64,000 bases of DNA from Rotaria sordida (GCA_905250125.1 CAJNOL010000266.1:1-64000), one strand, 5' to 3'; shown: positions 25,418 through 38,800, counted from the stretch's first letter. The notes: generated by a model from the letters alone, not told the origin. Numbers and translations: made by a program.

Positions 25418-25977
25418 TTACAAAGAAGTGTTTTTCTTTCCAAGTCTGAAATGCATGGCGGCTCCACGTTTACCAAATCGATAAGGCATAGCAGCACGTT
25501 TGCCAAATCGATATGGCATAGCAGCTCGTTTTCCAAATCGATAAGGTATAGGCCAAAGACGACTGTCACCAACATTTATAGCCGTACTAGCACGAGCCTT
25601 TATCTTTGCATAACGTTGGTTATCTATTTGAGGCCATGTTGCTTGATTATGTTGATGTTGATGATCATTATTATTATGATTATATTCTTCATCACTATTG
25701 CTAGTGCTTAAATCTTCATCATCACTAAGTGCAAGGTGTTTTGAATCATCATTAGTTTGATGATGATCAATAAGAGCAGAAGTTTGACGTTGCTAATAAG
25801 ACAAAAAAAAAAATTGAATAATAAAAAAATTTTAACTATGAGTAAACAAACTTCATTATTAGCAGACTGTGTCGCTTGTTCTATTGATTGTGGCAATTTT
25901 TTTGTTGCCGTAATTGTAACCATGACAAGAACAACTATGGATAGTTGTAAGAAAATAAAACTTGATGCTATCATCAT
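25418..25977 (-). CDS. RFamide/RLamide neuropeptide precursor
   Basis: Exons 25852-25977 and 25418-25792 (minus strand), intron GTTTGT...TTATTAG, 501 nt, 166 residues. The N-terminus MMIASSFIFLQLSIVVLVMV is a classical signal peptide. A linker rich in Asp, Glu, His and Asn follows (about residues 43-110). The C-terminal quarter is an array: IPYRF-G-KR (to residue 131), AAMPYRF-G-KR (132-141), AAMPYRF-G-KR (142-151), GAAMHFRL-G-KK (152-162), then NTSL and stop. Each unit has the amidation glycine and a dibasic prohormone convertase site, so the products would be LWPIPYRFamide (if cut at the preceding Arg), AAMPYRFamide twice and GAAMHFRLamide. An AATAAA lies at 25320-25325 on the minus strand. 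I chose the first ATG before the signal peptide. I do not recognise the exact family. Confidence 0.9.
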
Positions 25978-25998
25978 TTTTTGATTATATGTTTGCAA

Positions 25999-26199
25999 AA
26001 TAGGAAAAAAATCTATGAGATAAAAAGAATAGCTAAAAAAAAGACGAAGAAAGGAAATCTAATACAGCAATTAAACATTTCTATATAGGAGACAAACTAG
26101 ACGAACTCTTTTTCTAACAATGTTCATCTGCGTAATTCAATTAAAAAAATAAAACATTCAGTAAATGTGCCTTCCTAATTCTGGTCTTTAATTTCCGTA
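25999..26199. other. Short gap between divergent neuropeptide gene and tRNA
   Basis: It presumably holds the promoter and 5' leader of the neuropeptide gene on the minus strand. A T-rich tract ending TCTCATAG (minus strand) lies about 35 bp before the start codon and could be a cis or trans splice acceptor. No TATA box can be singled out in such AT-rich sequence. Confidence 0.3.
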
Positions 26200-26271
26200 G
26201 CCCTTATAGCTCAGTGGTAGAGCGCCAGTCTTGTAAACTGGAGGTCCGTAGTTCAATCCTGCGTGGGGGCA
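26200..26271 (+). tRNA. tRNA-Thr (anticodon UGU)
   Basis: Full cloverleaf in 72 nt with no intron. The acceptor stem GCCCTTA pairs with TGGGGGC (two G-T pairs); the D arm is GCTCAGTGGTAGAGC; the anticodon arm CCAGT-CTTGTAA-ACTGG gives anticodon TGT; the T arm is CGTAG-TTCAATC-CTGCG; discriminator A. The A box TAGCTCAGTGG and a B-box-like GTTCAATCC are present, and T-runs just downstream could terminate Pol III. It reads ACA threonine codons, which are very frequent in the genes here. Confidence 0.95.
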
Positions 26272-27580
26272 TCTTCTTTTTCTCTTTTTAAGACGTTTTT
26301 TTTTTCGTGCACGTTCTGTCTTTTTCTTGTACGTGCACGAATCAATTTAGGCTTCTTTTGTGGCAGCTGACGCCAAATCAAATATCAGAAAAAAGCCTTA
26401 TAGGCATCTATGTAGTGAAGTGATTTGCAATATGTAGCTTTTTCTTCCGAAAAAAAAACAAACTCATTGAAAATTCTTCATATAACATAAATTTTGAAAA
26501 GAAAATAGCAACGACCTTATTGAATTTTCTTTTTTTTCCTTGGTCTCAATAGTAAAACGCTATTCTTTATTAATTTTTATAACAATTTTCAAAAAAAAGT
26601 CATTACATATGATTACTTATCTCAAGATTACCAGCATCAATAAAATCTTCTGTTTCCTATAAAAAAAGATCGTGAGCTAAATCGATGAATATATAAATAA
26701 AATGATATATGATGTGATCGAATAAGAAGAAAAAAAGAAAACTTATTTTTTCTGTTGTTACTTTCTAGAAAAATAGATTGATGAGCCAAGAAATAATTCG
26801 TTACTGATTTCTTCTTCTCCTTCTTTTTCTTTCCTATACGGATAACAACTTGAATTTCTAACAACATAGATGAGACGAGAAAGTTCCTGTTTTTCTTTGA
26901 ATAATTATTCAATGAAATAAAAGAAAATTCGACTTGTCAGAACAATAGAGATGATGATACTAATGTGTGTTGAGTGCCAGTAGTGCTTGTTAGTATTATT
27001 AATTGGACACATTATACGATAGCACAATTTATGGTGGCCAAATATAGAAGAAATAAATAATGAGAAGAGTTCAGATTTTCTCGAAATAAATTATCGAGCT
27101 TTTACTGACAATCAAAAGATAACAGGACAAATACGATAACATATATATTATGAGTTTTTTATGACAAAAATGCATGTTAACAAAAAATACAAACATTCTC
27201 TTCATGTTTTTAACAACGATGTATTAATAAAAAGAATCTTCTTTACAAAAAAATGATAATAATAAATCACAAATCATTTTATTTGACAATAAAATGACTT
27301 GATTTTACTGATCTTTTCTTTTTCTAATAAGATAATCACTATGTGTATATTCATATGTTTCTATATATGCAATTGAAATGAGACATTCGGGCACTGTGTG
27401 GTATTCATCGTGCACCCATTATCATGTGCAGTTCACCTTGTCGTTATATTTTTTTCCTCTCTGTTCTCCCTCACTCCCGTCTATATATTATCGTATCAGC
27501 CTACATTTAGTCTTTTACGGTACGTATATACATTTATGCACGATGACCTGTGATTTCGATTCAACACATCATCGAGGTAT
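26272..27580. other. Intergenic region upstream of DGAT1
   Basis: No gene or repeat recognised. ORFs here are short and low-complexity. It should contain the DGAT1 promoter. Confidence 0.5.
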
Positions 27581-27582
27581 TT

Positions 27583-27600
27583 GTTTTCTTATATAGTTAG
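27583..27600 (+). promoter_or_regulatory. Possible trans-splice (spliced-leader) acceptor before DGAT1 start
   Basis: A pyrimidine-rich tract TTTGTTTTCTTATATAG ends only a few bases before the ATG at 27602. No matching upstream coding exon is visible. Bdelloid rotifers are known to add a spliced leader by trans-splicing, so this fits, but a non-coding 5' exon joined in cis is equally possible. Confidence 0.35.
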
Positions 27601-27601
27601 C

Positions 27602-28989
27602 ATGACTATAGAATCAATTACAGAGCGACCATCATTATTATCGGCTTCAAGTGGTTATGAAAACTATCGAGGTTTTCTTAATCTTCTTTATGTTATTTTG
27701 GGCATAGGAAGTTTTCATCTTGTTATTGAAAATATTCTTAAATATGGTCTATTAGTTGAATTTGATTGGCCTTTAAGATTTTTAAAAGATCCAACTAATT
27801 GGCCATCAGTTAGTTATCTAGAATAATAATAATTTTATTTGTCTTTTAAAATATCTTCTAGGTATTTCTTATTCTATTGATTAATTTATTTATTTTATTT
27901 CAATTTTGTCTTGAAATAAAATTAAGTAAAATATTATCATTTATAAAACCTTTAATATTATTTCAAATACTTAATCTTAGTTTAATACTTATTTATCCTG
28001 TCATATATATTCATCATCGTCAACCAAATCCAGCAGGTGCTTTTATAGCTGTATGTCTTTATTCAATTGTATTTTTAAAATTAGTTTCATATACACATAT
28101 TAATTATCAATGTCGTATTGATTTATTTAAAAAAAAACAAGATCAAATAAATTCTATAATTATATCTGAAGGTTTAATAATTTATCCAAATAATTTAACT
28201 ATAAAAAATCTTTATTATTTTTTATTTGCACCAACACTTTGTTATGAATTAAATTTTCCACGTTCACCATGTATACGTAAAAGTTTTTTATGTCGACGTT
28301 TTGGTGAAATACTTGTTATTTGTTCATTACAATATTGTTTAAGTCAACAATGGATATTACCTATATTACGTACACTTGATCGTCCACTTAATCATTATAC
28401 AATATTAGAAAATACTGAACGTCTATTACGTTTATCATTACCAAATCATTTAATATGGTTATTATTATTTTATGTTTATTTTCATTCAACATTAAATTTA
28501 CTTGCTGAATTATTATGTTTTGGTGATAGATTATTTTATCGTGATTGGTGGAATGCAACTGATTTATATGAATTTTGGAATCGATGGAATACAAGTGTAC
28601 ATGATTTTTGTAAAAGACATATTTATAATCCATTAGTTAGTCATTTTGGTTTAAATAAAACTCTTGGTTCGCTTGTTGTATTTATAATAAGTGCTTTTTT
28701 TCATGAGGTAATTTTCAAGAGAATGAATTTTTTTTATTCATCAAAGATTTAATGATTCTTTTCTATTTAGTATTTAATTAGTGTTCCATTACGTATGATC
28801 CGTCCATGGAGTTTTCTTGCTATGATATTACAAGTTCCAATGGGTTTAGCTGTTAGACATGTAAAAGGTGAAAATAAAACTTATGGAAATGTGGCTGTAT
28901 GGATATCACTTATACTTATTCAACCAATTGCTATTCTACTCTATATACAAGATTTATTTTATAGAGACTTTGTACAACATGAAATTTAA
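27602..28989 (+). CDS. DGAT1: Diacylglycerol O-acyltransferase 1 (MBOAT family)
   Basis: Exons 27602-27808, 27862-28707, 28771-28989; 1272 nt, 423 residues, all phase 0. It catalyses the last step of triacylglycerol synthesis from diacylglycerol and acyl-CoA in the ER membrane. Visible family marks: YRGFLNLLYVILGIGSFHL at the start of the membrane domain, LKLVSYTHINYQCR, YPNNLT (about 177-182), the acyl-CoA-binding FYRDWWN (294-300) and the catalytic His in HEYLISVPLR, split across the last intron (H350 E351 | Y352). Many hydrophobic segments fit a multi-pass MBOAT. The length is somewhat shorter than human DGAT1 (488) because the N-terminal tail is brief. I start at the ATG nearest the conserved region; an in-frame ATG 21 bp upstream lies before the likely splice acceptor. 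AATAAA at 29179-29184. Confidence 0.95.
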
Positions 28990-29184
28990 ATTGTAGTTTA
29001 TTGTTTTTTTCCGTTATGTCCGTTAGAAAATATATTTAAAACAAACAAATTCATAGATAGATAAGATTAATAGAATAATCCGAAAAAAAATGTCGCTTGT
29101 TAGACTTTTCTATTGTGATGATGTAAAAGATTATTTGATAATTATGTCATTGATATACCTCTTGCACTTGGAGATAAGAATAAA

Positions 29185-32100
29185 AAAAGAGATCCATCAG
29201 ACTTTATCTTTTAAGGTTAGATAGTATATTTTTAATGTATTAGAAGATAACCTTGAAAAATTAGTTGATCTCATCATGTCTCATCCTTTTGCATGCAACA
29301 CTGAAATACATAATGAAATTCATAGTAAAGTTTCGAATAAATAAATTCTTAAAAACTTTCCATGTTACAGTCAAATCTCTACTTAGTGAACACCTGCTAA
29401 TTATGAATTGTATCGGATCTAACAGAGTGATATTTGATATTATAACTTTTCTAATGTGAAAGTGTTCTTTTGATCTCGTTCTCTTTTCTGTTATCCGGTT
29501 CTTTTGCACTAAAAATGTATTTTGTGTATGATTTGAGTATGTGGAGTAAAGAATGATGTCATGAAACGAGCTTACTTTACAAGAATAAATACTATTATTT
29601 CATGATAATGGTTTATCACAGTGAGATTTGGTTGAAAACATATAATATATTCCTCGGCTCTATATCACACATATTAAAACATAAAACAAAATATTTAAAT
29701 GATTACGAAACAAATCAGAATCAAAGTGTTAGACGAAAATTAAAAGATGTCAATGCACAAAAAAAAAGCTAGACGATCAAGTGTACGAATAGTTTGTATA
29801 GCAACGTGCAAAAATAACCAGACCTTTATCTAAGACTAACATAGAAGTGGATTTTCTGAAAAACTTTTCTTCATTTCACAGCACAAACATGCTTTCACTC
29901 TCTAAAATGAATACTTTTGAATAGTCTCGATGGTGTTTACAATAGAGAGATTTTACTTTATAACATTCTAGTATTTATTACTAATATTACGAACCATATT
30001 AACGAAGAACTTTGTTCTACAATGAATTTACTGCTATGCTCAGTATATCACGCTAATATAAATTTTCATGCATCATTGATTTGATAGGATAGAGATGTCA
30101 ATTTCATAAGTGGGTTATTTTATTAAAGAATCAATCTCTCAATGACAAACGAAACTATTCTCTGTTTATTGAAAATAATATTTTTTTTTATTTAAGAGCA
30201 TCCTGAGATCGCCAGAATTATTCGAGAAGGGTAGGTCAATGATTCAGGAGAACGATTGGAAGATTTTTACTAAAGTTGATTGGATTTGCAACAAAAAAAA
30301 CAATAGCATGATGGAACTCCACTGGAGATGGACGAAAATTTTTCAAAACTGGTGAATCATCTCCTTGACTAGTACCCGACATTACTCATGCTTATCACAA
30401 TCACCGGTACTAAAGTAATTAGATATCATGTGTCGGTATTGACTGCGTTAGTTTTTTCACAAGATGAATAATATCATATTCTTAACTTATAGCGATAATT
30501 TATTCATTGTTTTCTGAATTAAAACAATTACACATAAATTTTACAGGAGGAATTAGCATTCAAGAAAATTTAAAATTTTCTTATGACAAATTAAAATTTA
30601 AAGTGAGAATCAGATGAAATATTAAATTGTTCTAGTGAAATTTTAAATTTTCTTAAATTCTAAGTTCTGCTGTTACATTAGCATCAGAACAACTGCAAAA
30701 TATAATAAAAGTACTTATTTTATTACACATACAACAAAATGAAAGACACACTCACATGAAACACCATTACTATTATTTTCAGACAATAATTCTATTAATC
30801 TTTTGAAGATAAGGTTTCTTTTTAAAAAAATGAAGTTTCTCGAAACTTTAAAACAATATAATTATTCATAGTAATGTCAAGACTCAACTTGTAATTTGAA
30901 ACTACCATGGAAGGTTCTGTAACAGCATCATTATATTCCTCAGTTTGAAATACATCTCATGTGTCTATAGTTGGTTCTCTCCAGGATTCAGAATTACAAA
31001 AATTTTCGTTTGTTTTATTGTTATTGATTTTTTTGATGCTGTCATTTTGATATACAAAAGAAATAAAGACATTTAATGCAGCATTAGAGGCTATTAGAAT
31101 GCAGTTATTAGTTGAATTAGAACTTGAACACATCGATGTCCTTACCGCCTCTGAGAAGTTAATCGAGCTTTTCATTTTTTTTCTTAATCAACTGAAAAAA
31201 AATAGTTGTGATGAATTATAAAAGAAAATTTGAATCATTTATAATAATATATCTAAAATAATATGAATCCTGTTTCATGTATAAATGTTGAAATTCATTT
31301 CAAACATATATTAAATGAATTTAATTACCTTTTTTTGTTTTATAGAAAAAAGTTATCACTCATTTGAATACGAGTTGTAACTGGTCTTCAACGGTTGAAA
31401 AAGATTTTATTGATATGCCATTTTCTCCTCTTATAAAATATGACGAGAGTATGTTTGAGTGCTCTTATCAGAATAATCAAACAGTTTTATTTCTTTAATC
31501 GAAGTATATTTCATTTTGGAGAAATCATAATCAAAGTTGTATTGCTGGAGTTAAACTTCTCTACTTATTTCATTGATGGTTATTTAGCGATTAGATTTAG
31601 GTTTGAACTGTCGTTCTTAGAGAAACGTTAGATTTGTCTACAAAATCTTAATGAAAAAAAACAATTCAAGATTTGGAATTTAGCAATTAGCCATCGAATA
31701 AATGATTCCTGTTTTTTCGTGCTATAGAGAGGACTCTCATATATTCATCTTTGAGAGACCTAATAGATATAAACGACTATAACATGGCATTTCTTCTTGG
31801 AGACTCGTAAAAAGTTGAGTGTAAAAAAGAAAATGAGAATTCTTTTTGAAACTATTCCTATTAGCAAATTGAATATGACACAACAAACCACCCGAATCGA
31901 ACTGGCACGAAAATTCTCGATCGGTTATAACAATGATTCGAGTTGATCAATACTTAAATTGTAATCATCTGATCATCTAATACTCGGATTATTCCAAAAG
32001 AACCATATGAAAAACGACATCTAATCGCTGAAAATTTTCTTTTCTTGTTTACATAATTTTCTACTCGTGTTACTAACTATAGGCAGATGAATATTATCAA

Positions 32101-32770
32101 TAGTAGATAACGTACTATAAAATCTACATAAACAAAAAAACAAAATAATACATCATATTGCATGTTGATATCTTCTGACACAATCTAGATTAAATAATCA
32201 TCTCTAGATATTTTCTGCTCTTTGTTCGACATGATGTGGAAAAAATCCATTCTCATCAATTTACACAATACGATAAACAAGTTATAAATAGTTAATTATT
32301 TATACGATACATCTTCAAAATTTACGCAGCTAGAAATAGTCTGAAAGTATAGTGACTAGAGATGATTTTAATGAATCGAAGCAATCAATATTCTATTCAA
32401 CTCTCACCAGCAAAAAACAAAACGTTTGTTTTTGTATTTTACTTCAATGATTATTATGTTTTGTTTAATCCTAGTTTATATCAAATATAATTTCGATGAT
32501 ATTTCTCAATAATTTCTTATCATTTTAATTTACAGTAAACCATTTTTATTATAGATACGAATAAAATATATATATTTACATTGATAAATAAACGAAAATT
32601 AAAATATATATAACATTTAAAATGCAAAAACAAAAGCGAAAATGATTTTTTTTTTGTTGACAACATAAAACAATTAGACTCTACGATACAACAGATTCAT
32701 TCAAAATTGACTTGTACGTGAAACAATATTGTATTTCATTCCAAACAAAAAAAACAAAAAAAATTTTTTT
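29185..32770. other. Intergenic region, about 3.6 kb
   Basis: No credible gene. It contains a small inverted repeat at 30545-30668. The 72-codon minus-strand ORF at 30957-31175 has an internal donor-like GCGGTAAGG and a T-rich acceptor-like stretch upstream, but no recognisable domain or partner exon. Confidence 0.5.
30545..30668. repeat. Small AT-rich inverted repeat
   Basis: AAGAAAATTTAAAATTTTC in the left arm is matched by GAAATTTTAAATTTTCTT in the right arm about 55 bp later, with shorter matches outward (GAATTAGCA / AATTCTAAG). It could be a small MITE. Confidence 0.5.
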
Positions 32771-32804
32771 TTTTTATTTTTAATTTTTAAATAAACTCGA
32801 AAGA

Positions 32805-35800
32805 CTACCACAAATGACATTTATTACTCGGATTCATAGTTGTTTTTGACTGACATGAAAATACTTGAGCAAATTCAAGACTATTTGCGATTGTACCAAT
32901 TATACGAGAACGTGCTGGTGAATGTGGGTCATTTATTAAATCATAATGCATTGCATTTGGAGTTTCAACATTACACCAACTCTATACAAAAATCAATTAA
33001 TTAGCAAAATAAAAAAAGTATAATTATATTCATACATGAGCAAAAGCAATATAGAATAATTGATCATTGTTATATGATAAGCCAGGTAAACGAAGATTAT
33101 TACCACTATTTAGTGTACGTTGCCTATGTTTTTGATAAGCAAGATAAGATAATTTTAAGCCACCATTGTCAGCTATATTTTCACCTTGAAGAAAAAAAAA
33201 TGATGATAGAATAATCATGAAAATTAAATTTAAAAAAAAATGTCAAAGTTTAGCAATTAATCAGCATTAATCATTTTCTTACATTATTGATCATCTTATG
33301 TCTAAAAGAAATATCAAATATTAATGGTTTTTTTTACATTTATTATTTATATGATTATCTCATATTTTAGTAATAGACAAATGGTTCTCAAGTTTTTTTT
33401 CTGTTTATTCAATTACAACAAAATAAACTTACTCAACAATAATTTGTTAAGCCTCTTGATTTTTGAACATTGATTTTTTCTTTCTACTGTTGTTCATCAT
33501 AAAAATCCAGAGTAGAATCTGATTTTATGATATGTTTTTAATCATAGTAACAAGTTGTGTGACTGTGAGTCATGAAAGATTCACTTTGATTTCTTTTTTT
33601 TTTTATAGAATATGTGTGTTATTGATGAAGATCAAATATATTGATTCTACGAGTAATAGTGAACTGAATGTGTTCAAGTGAATTGGAAAAAAAATAAGAG
33701 CAAATCTATTTTAATAGTAAATAATAAGATTAGTCTAATCAAGAAGATAATTCAAAAGATGTTATCAAAGAAAAATTTATTAGAATTAATTTCGAATAAC
33801 AATACTTCTGTTATACTCTCGAAATAAATAGAGAAAAATCTAATATTTCACTTCATGTTAGTCTTATTTTTGTGCAAAATATAAAACCATATTATGTTAT
33901 GTATGTTTCATGCACGCTACTTACTGCATATACAATTCACTAAAAATACTGAAGATATACAAAAAAAATGAGATCATTTGTCTTGTGAAACATCTAATAC
34001 GTCAATATAAGCTCAGGATATGCAGCTATTTTAATATTCACGACTCTGCGTGATTACTATGAGTGATGATCACCGATGTTCAAGATCAAGTTTTCTGATC
34101 CCCAAGCTCAGTAACTTCTTTTTGACACACGATCCAAAAAGAGTGTTGAAGTGTAGGAGTAGAAATTTGAAACTTCCCGCAGACATGACAGATGTTGTTG
34201 GTATATGATCAAAGACTATATATTAATAGCGTCTCGATATAATATATGAACTACGTCCTTATTTGGGCGAAAATCGGATTTTGAAACACCATTTGTCTTC
34301 CTCTAGTGGAAAACGAAATAAAAATTAGCAGACAATGTCGTTACAAGTTGAATAGGATTGGGACAAACTTCTTGAGAAGAGCTGAACCATGGTGGGTTTT
34401 ATTCTTCCGCCTCCCGTTATTACTTCTAGCACTCTAAAGATGATAGTAGTTTCTACCATAGTTTTAGACCATTCCCATCCTCACTCCTATAAAATATTTA
34501 CTAAACACATTCATCAACATGATTTAGATGATATCTTTCAGATCGTAAATTTGTTTTGACTGTTAATAAATATGCTAATCGATGAAACGAAGATAGGTTT
34601 CTAATTAAATTCTGATTATTATGAAAGAATAAAATTCAAATTACTTAATGTTCTTTGTCCATTTTCATTTTGTCCATCAAGTACATAACTTGAATATTGT
34701 TGAACAAAACATTTCGTTCTGTTTTCGAATTTATCTAATGCTAATTTTGTCCACCAAGGACGCATATTTCCATCTGAATCATATTCTCGACCTTGATCAT
34801 CAAAACCATGAGTTATTTCATGACCAATGACCTAATTTTAAAAGATAAACGTAAAAAACAAAAATATTTAATTATGATATTAAATTTAAATTTTACTGTT
34901 CCAATCGCTCCATAATTAATTGATATTGGTAGATCTTTATGAAAAAATGGTGGTTGAAGAATACCAGCTGGAAAAACAATTTCATTAGCAGATGGTGTAT
35001 AATAAGCATTTACTGTTCGTGGTGTCATACTCCAACTTTAAAAAGTTACGATAAAAAATATATATTATTTTTTTTGTTTTCTTTTATAAAATAAAATATT
35101 TTACTCAGTAAGATCAACTTTTTGTCGAAATTTTAAAAGTGATCGTCGACGTTCACGTTGTAATACCTTAATACCATTATTAAAATATTCATTCTCATTC
35201 ATAGGATAACCGGCATAACTATAATAAATAAAAACAAAAAACAATTTATTTCATGTTTTATTTTTGATATATCGTCATGAACAAAAATTCTCCCCACTCG
35301 GCTTTATGTTATATATATATATATCTTAGTATTCTTTGATTCTAAAACTTCGTCCCGCGTCTGATGCGAAAACATTCCATTGTGATGTAACAACGACAAA
35401 ATATTGGCTCAAATGATACAAGTATTCAAAATACTTGACTCATTCAATCCAATTAGGCCAACTATAAGCAACGATTCTAAAATAGAATCAACAAATTGTT
35501 TCACTTGGCGAACAATGAATGTTCGTCTTCAGCGAGAAAACGGTACGAAATACAATTGATCGATATCGAAGCCACTGCTCACAGCAAGCTATCGAAAGAT
35601 TTGTTTAGAAATGTGGACATGATCTCAAGACTATGAACTGAAACAAAATAATCTTTTCTGATGAGACTATCATCAGTCTAAATTCTGTCAAAGGATTGGT
35701 TTGGAACTTACATGGGAAAGAAAAGAAGGTCCTGCTAAGCGTCCAACATTCTATGAAAGTCAATGTTTGGGGTTGTTTTCCAAGTTCAGATTTTTCGATC

Positions 35801-38800
35801 GTATCGCCTATTTCAGACAGAACCTAAACGTGAAACTGATTTACAAATATGGTGTTTTGTTAGCAGCTCGAAAAAAAATATTTGGTCATGATTCGACGTA
35901 GTAGAAATTGCAAGAAGACCCCAAACATACATCAAAATTCGAAAATGCTTGGTAATTCTTCAGGATGAAGTTATGAAGCAAAAAAAGCTTACAACTTATC
36001 AATCGTTGATTTTGGCAATACGGCACGAGTAGAAGATCCTACCACCAAAGTTGACTATCAAACTTATACATAGTATGAATAATCGAATTCCTGAACTTAA
36101 TGAAAGTCACGGTGACTTTATATGATAATAGAAGAAGGCTACTTCTGTCTTTCAGCTCGCTTGTGGTATAGAATGCTACTTACTGGTAGATTCAATAGTT
36201 GAATATCTTTCCTACCACTGATACTAGCTGTAGCTCTGAACAGAAGGCTCATTTAACGCACAGTTTTTGCGTTTTCTACACATACTATCTAGCCACGAGA
36301 ACAGCTGTATGTCGCAACGTAGGCACCATGCTATTGGACGGATGATCCGAGATACACAGTTGTTAGTGTCGTGTCTAGGATCATTCCATGGCGATGTATA
36401 TTATATACGATGAGGATATACTCATAATACAAATGTATTCATTTGATAAAGTTCGTTTAGATGGGAGAAGTTTTGACCAGAATGTTATTAACTAACCGTG
36501 CATTTAATTTTGTTTTATTATATATAAAATCAGGATAACCAACTTTTTCAGTAATTTTTTTTAATTTTTTCTTTGCTTCAACTTTTGATTGTTCATCTAT
36601 CCATTCAAGTCTATTCAGATTTTCATCAAACATTTGACGAATATTTCGAATTATTTCATTTGCTGTTTGTCGATCTTGTTCACCAAAAACTGCTTTTGTA
36701 TACAGAGCACCTAAAATTAAAATTTAGATTTATTAAATAAAAAAAAATCTTTGTTTTTTTTTTGTTGTTGAGATTTCAATTTACCAAGTCCATAACCAAA
36801 CGCAGCATCAGTTTCTTTAACACAATATTCCCATCTATCAGGTAATGCTTCCATTCCATAAAGTTCTTTAAATAAAGGTAATGTTAATTTTTCAAATGCA
36901 GTTGATAAATGTGAACTTAAATCAAATACAAGCGAAAATAATAAATGATCAATAACAATATAACTTTTATTAGGTGTTAATAAATAATCTGTTAATATTG
37001 TTGATAAGTTAGACATAAGATCAAGTGATAAAACAATTACTTGATCATTTTCATTTAAATTTATTGGATTTGATGCATTGAGATTTAACATATTATTAAG
37101 TAATGAACGAATATCTAATCCTATTGATTGATATTGTTTTTGAATTTCTTTTAATGCCATTAAATAATACGTTTCATTTGGTTTTTGTAATACTTCCATT
37201 GGTACTTCAAAAAGAAAAGAAGAAAAAAAAAAAATTTTACAATAATATGAACACTAGGGAGAAAAATGAAAGTGAGCTTTTTCAAGATTTAAATAATAAT
37301 TTATACACTTTGATTAACGACCAGTTTTTTTTTTGGTAAAAAAAATTTTGTTTCAGCTGATAAATTCATTGGAAAAACTTAGTCACAAAAAAAAGGTCAA
37401 ATTTGAGCACCTTTAGAGAAAAACATAAATTTTTGTGAAAAATAAAAACAGTTGGACAACACTAGGACTTCTACTCTATCGATTTCTAAGGAAAGTTTTT
37501 GCTCTGAAAAGTATTAGATTCACATGCAGATCTCAATAAGACTAGTAAAAGCCTAGAAGGACTCATTTGCATTGACTTTCAGCGTCGAGTTATGGCCTAT
37601 TTACTGAATTTTTACCCATTTTTACGTACTCTCCAGAAGACTGAATGACGGAGTTTTGATCCAAAATTTTACCTATAGATAGGTCTAATGACTCTTAGAA
37701 TATTCTGCAAGTTTCCGTTGAAAAGAATATTCCTTCGTCAAGATATTGAATTTTCAAAAATAGCCCTTTGCCACAAAAATCGAGTTCACTTGAAAATTTA
37801 ATATAACTCAATAAAGGAACCTTCTTTTCGGTTAAAACTTTCAGGATATTCCAAAAGTTATTAGACATATCTGTAGGCAAAATTTTAGATCAAAAATCCA
37901 GTAAATCGGTCATAACTCAGTACCGAAGCCTCTTAGGCTTTTGTTAGTTCCATTGAGACCTGCGTGTGGGTCTAACATGAGTTCAAACGGCGAGTGTCAC
38001 TTGAAATAGTTCTCTCGTGAACGTTTCCGAAAAAAAAAATACTTTCAATAAAGTTAGTCGCCATTTTTTTCCACTAATCCGATATCAATGAAACTTTTCG
38101 AGAATGTTCTCCTATATCTCGGATACACCCTCAGTTAGTGTAAAGATAAGCAAATGTTTCTGGACTGAGATACAGGTTTTCTAAGAACCTTAGTTTTTAA
38201 AGGTTTTTCACAATTTGTTTGTTACAGTAGCATTTTGAGAGAAACTTAAAGAAAGATTTAGAATTAACGTGAAGAACTGCATAAAGTGACGTTTCATTTG
38301 TCAATTTTTAAAATAAAAAATTTTTTTACAGAAGTTTAGGGTAAGTATCTTTTCAGAAATTTTCATGGCAAGTGGTCTTTTTTCATTAATCTTATATTTG
38401 AGTACAAGAAGCTCATATTTCTATGAAAACAATTCGCTTTTGACAAAAAATAAGTCATGTTCACATGCTCGATAGAAATTGTCCACTGTACCGAGCTCAA
38501 ATTCCTCTCACTAATCCTCATAAAACGCTTTATTGCTATGAATACGTTTGATACACTCCATGGTGCTTAGCAGCATTCATTTACATTAAAACGTACTTAT
38601 CAGCAACACGCATTTAGATCAAATTACATTTCTAGGGCTCCGTTCACCAAGATGATATTGTGTCAAACAGTATGAAGTAAGATCATATTATAGTTGAGTA
38701 TGTTTAAGTCTATCCCTTTTCTTTTTGTTATTGCAACATTCATGCATCAAAATGTTATTTGATCTTTCTTTCGTCCTAGATTTTTCTGGTACGACACATC

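Noticed and set aside
25451..25711. Plus-strand 86-codon ORF with repeated KSIRH-like units
   Set aside because: It is the antisense of the PYRFGKR array; the repetition comes from the neuropeptide gene on the minus strand.
37695..37880. Minus-strand 61-codon ORF
   Set aside because: It lies inside the arms of the family H palindrome and has no independent support.
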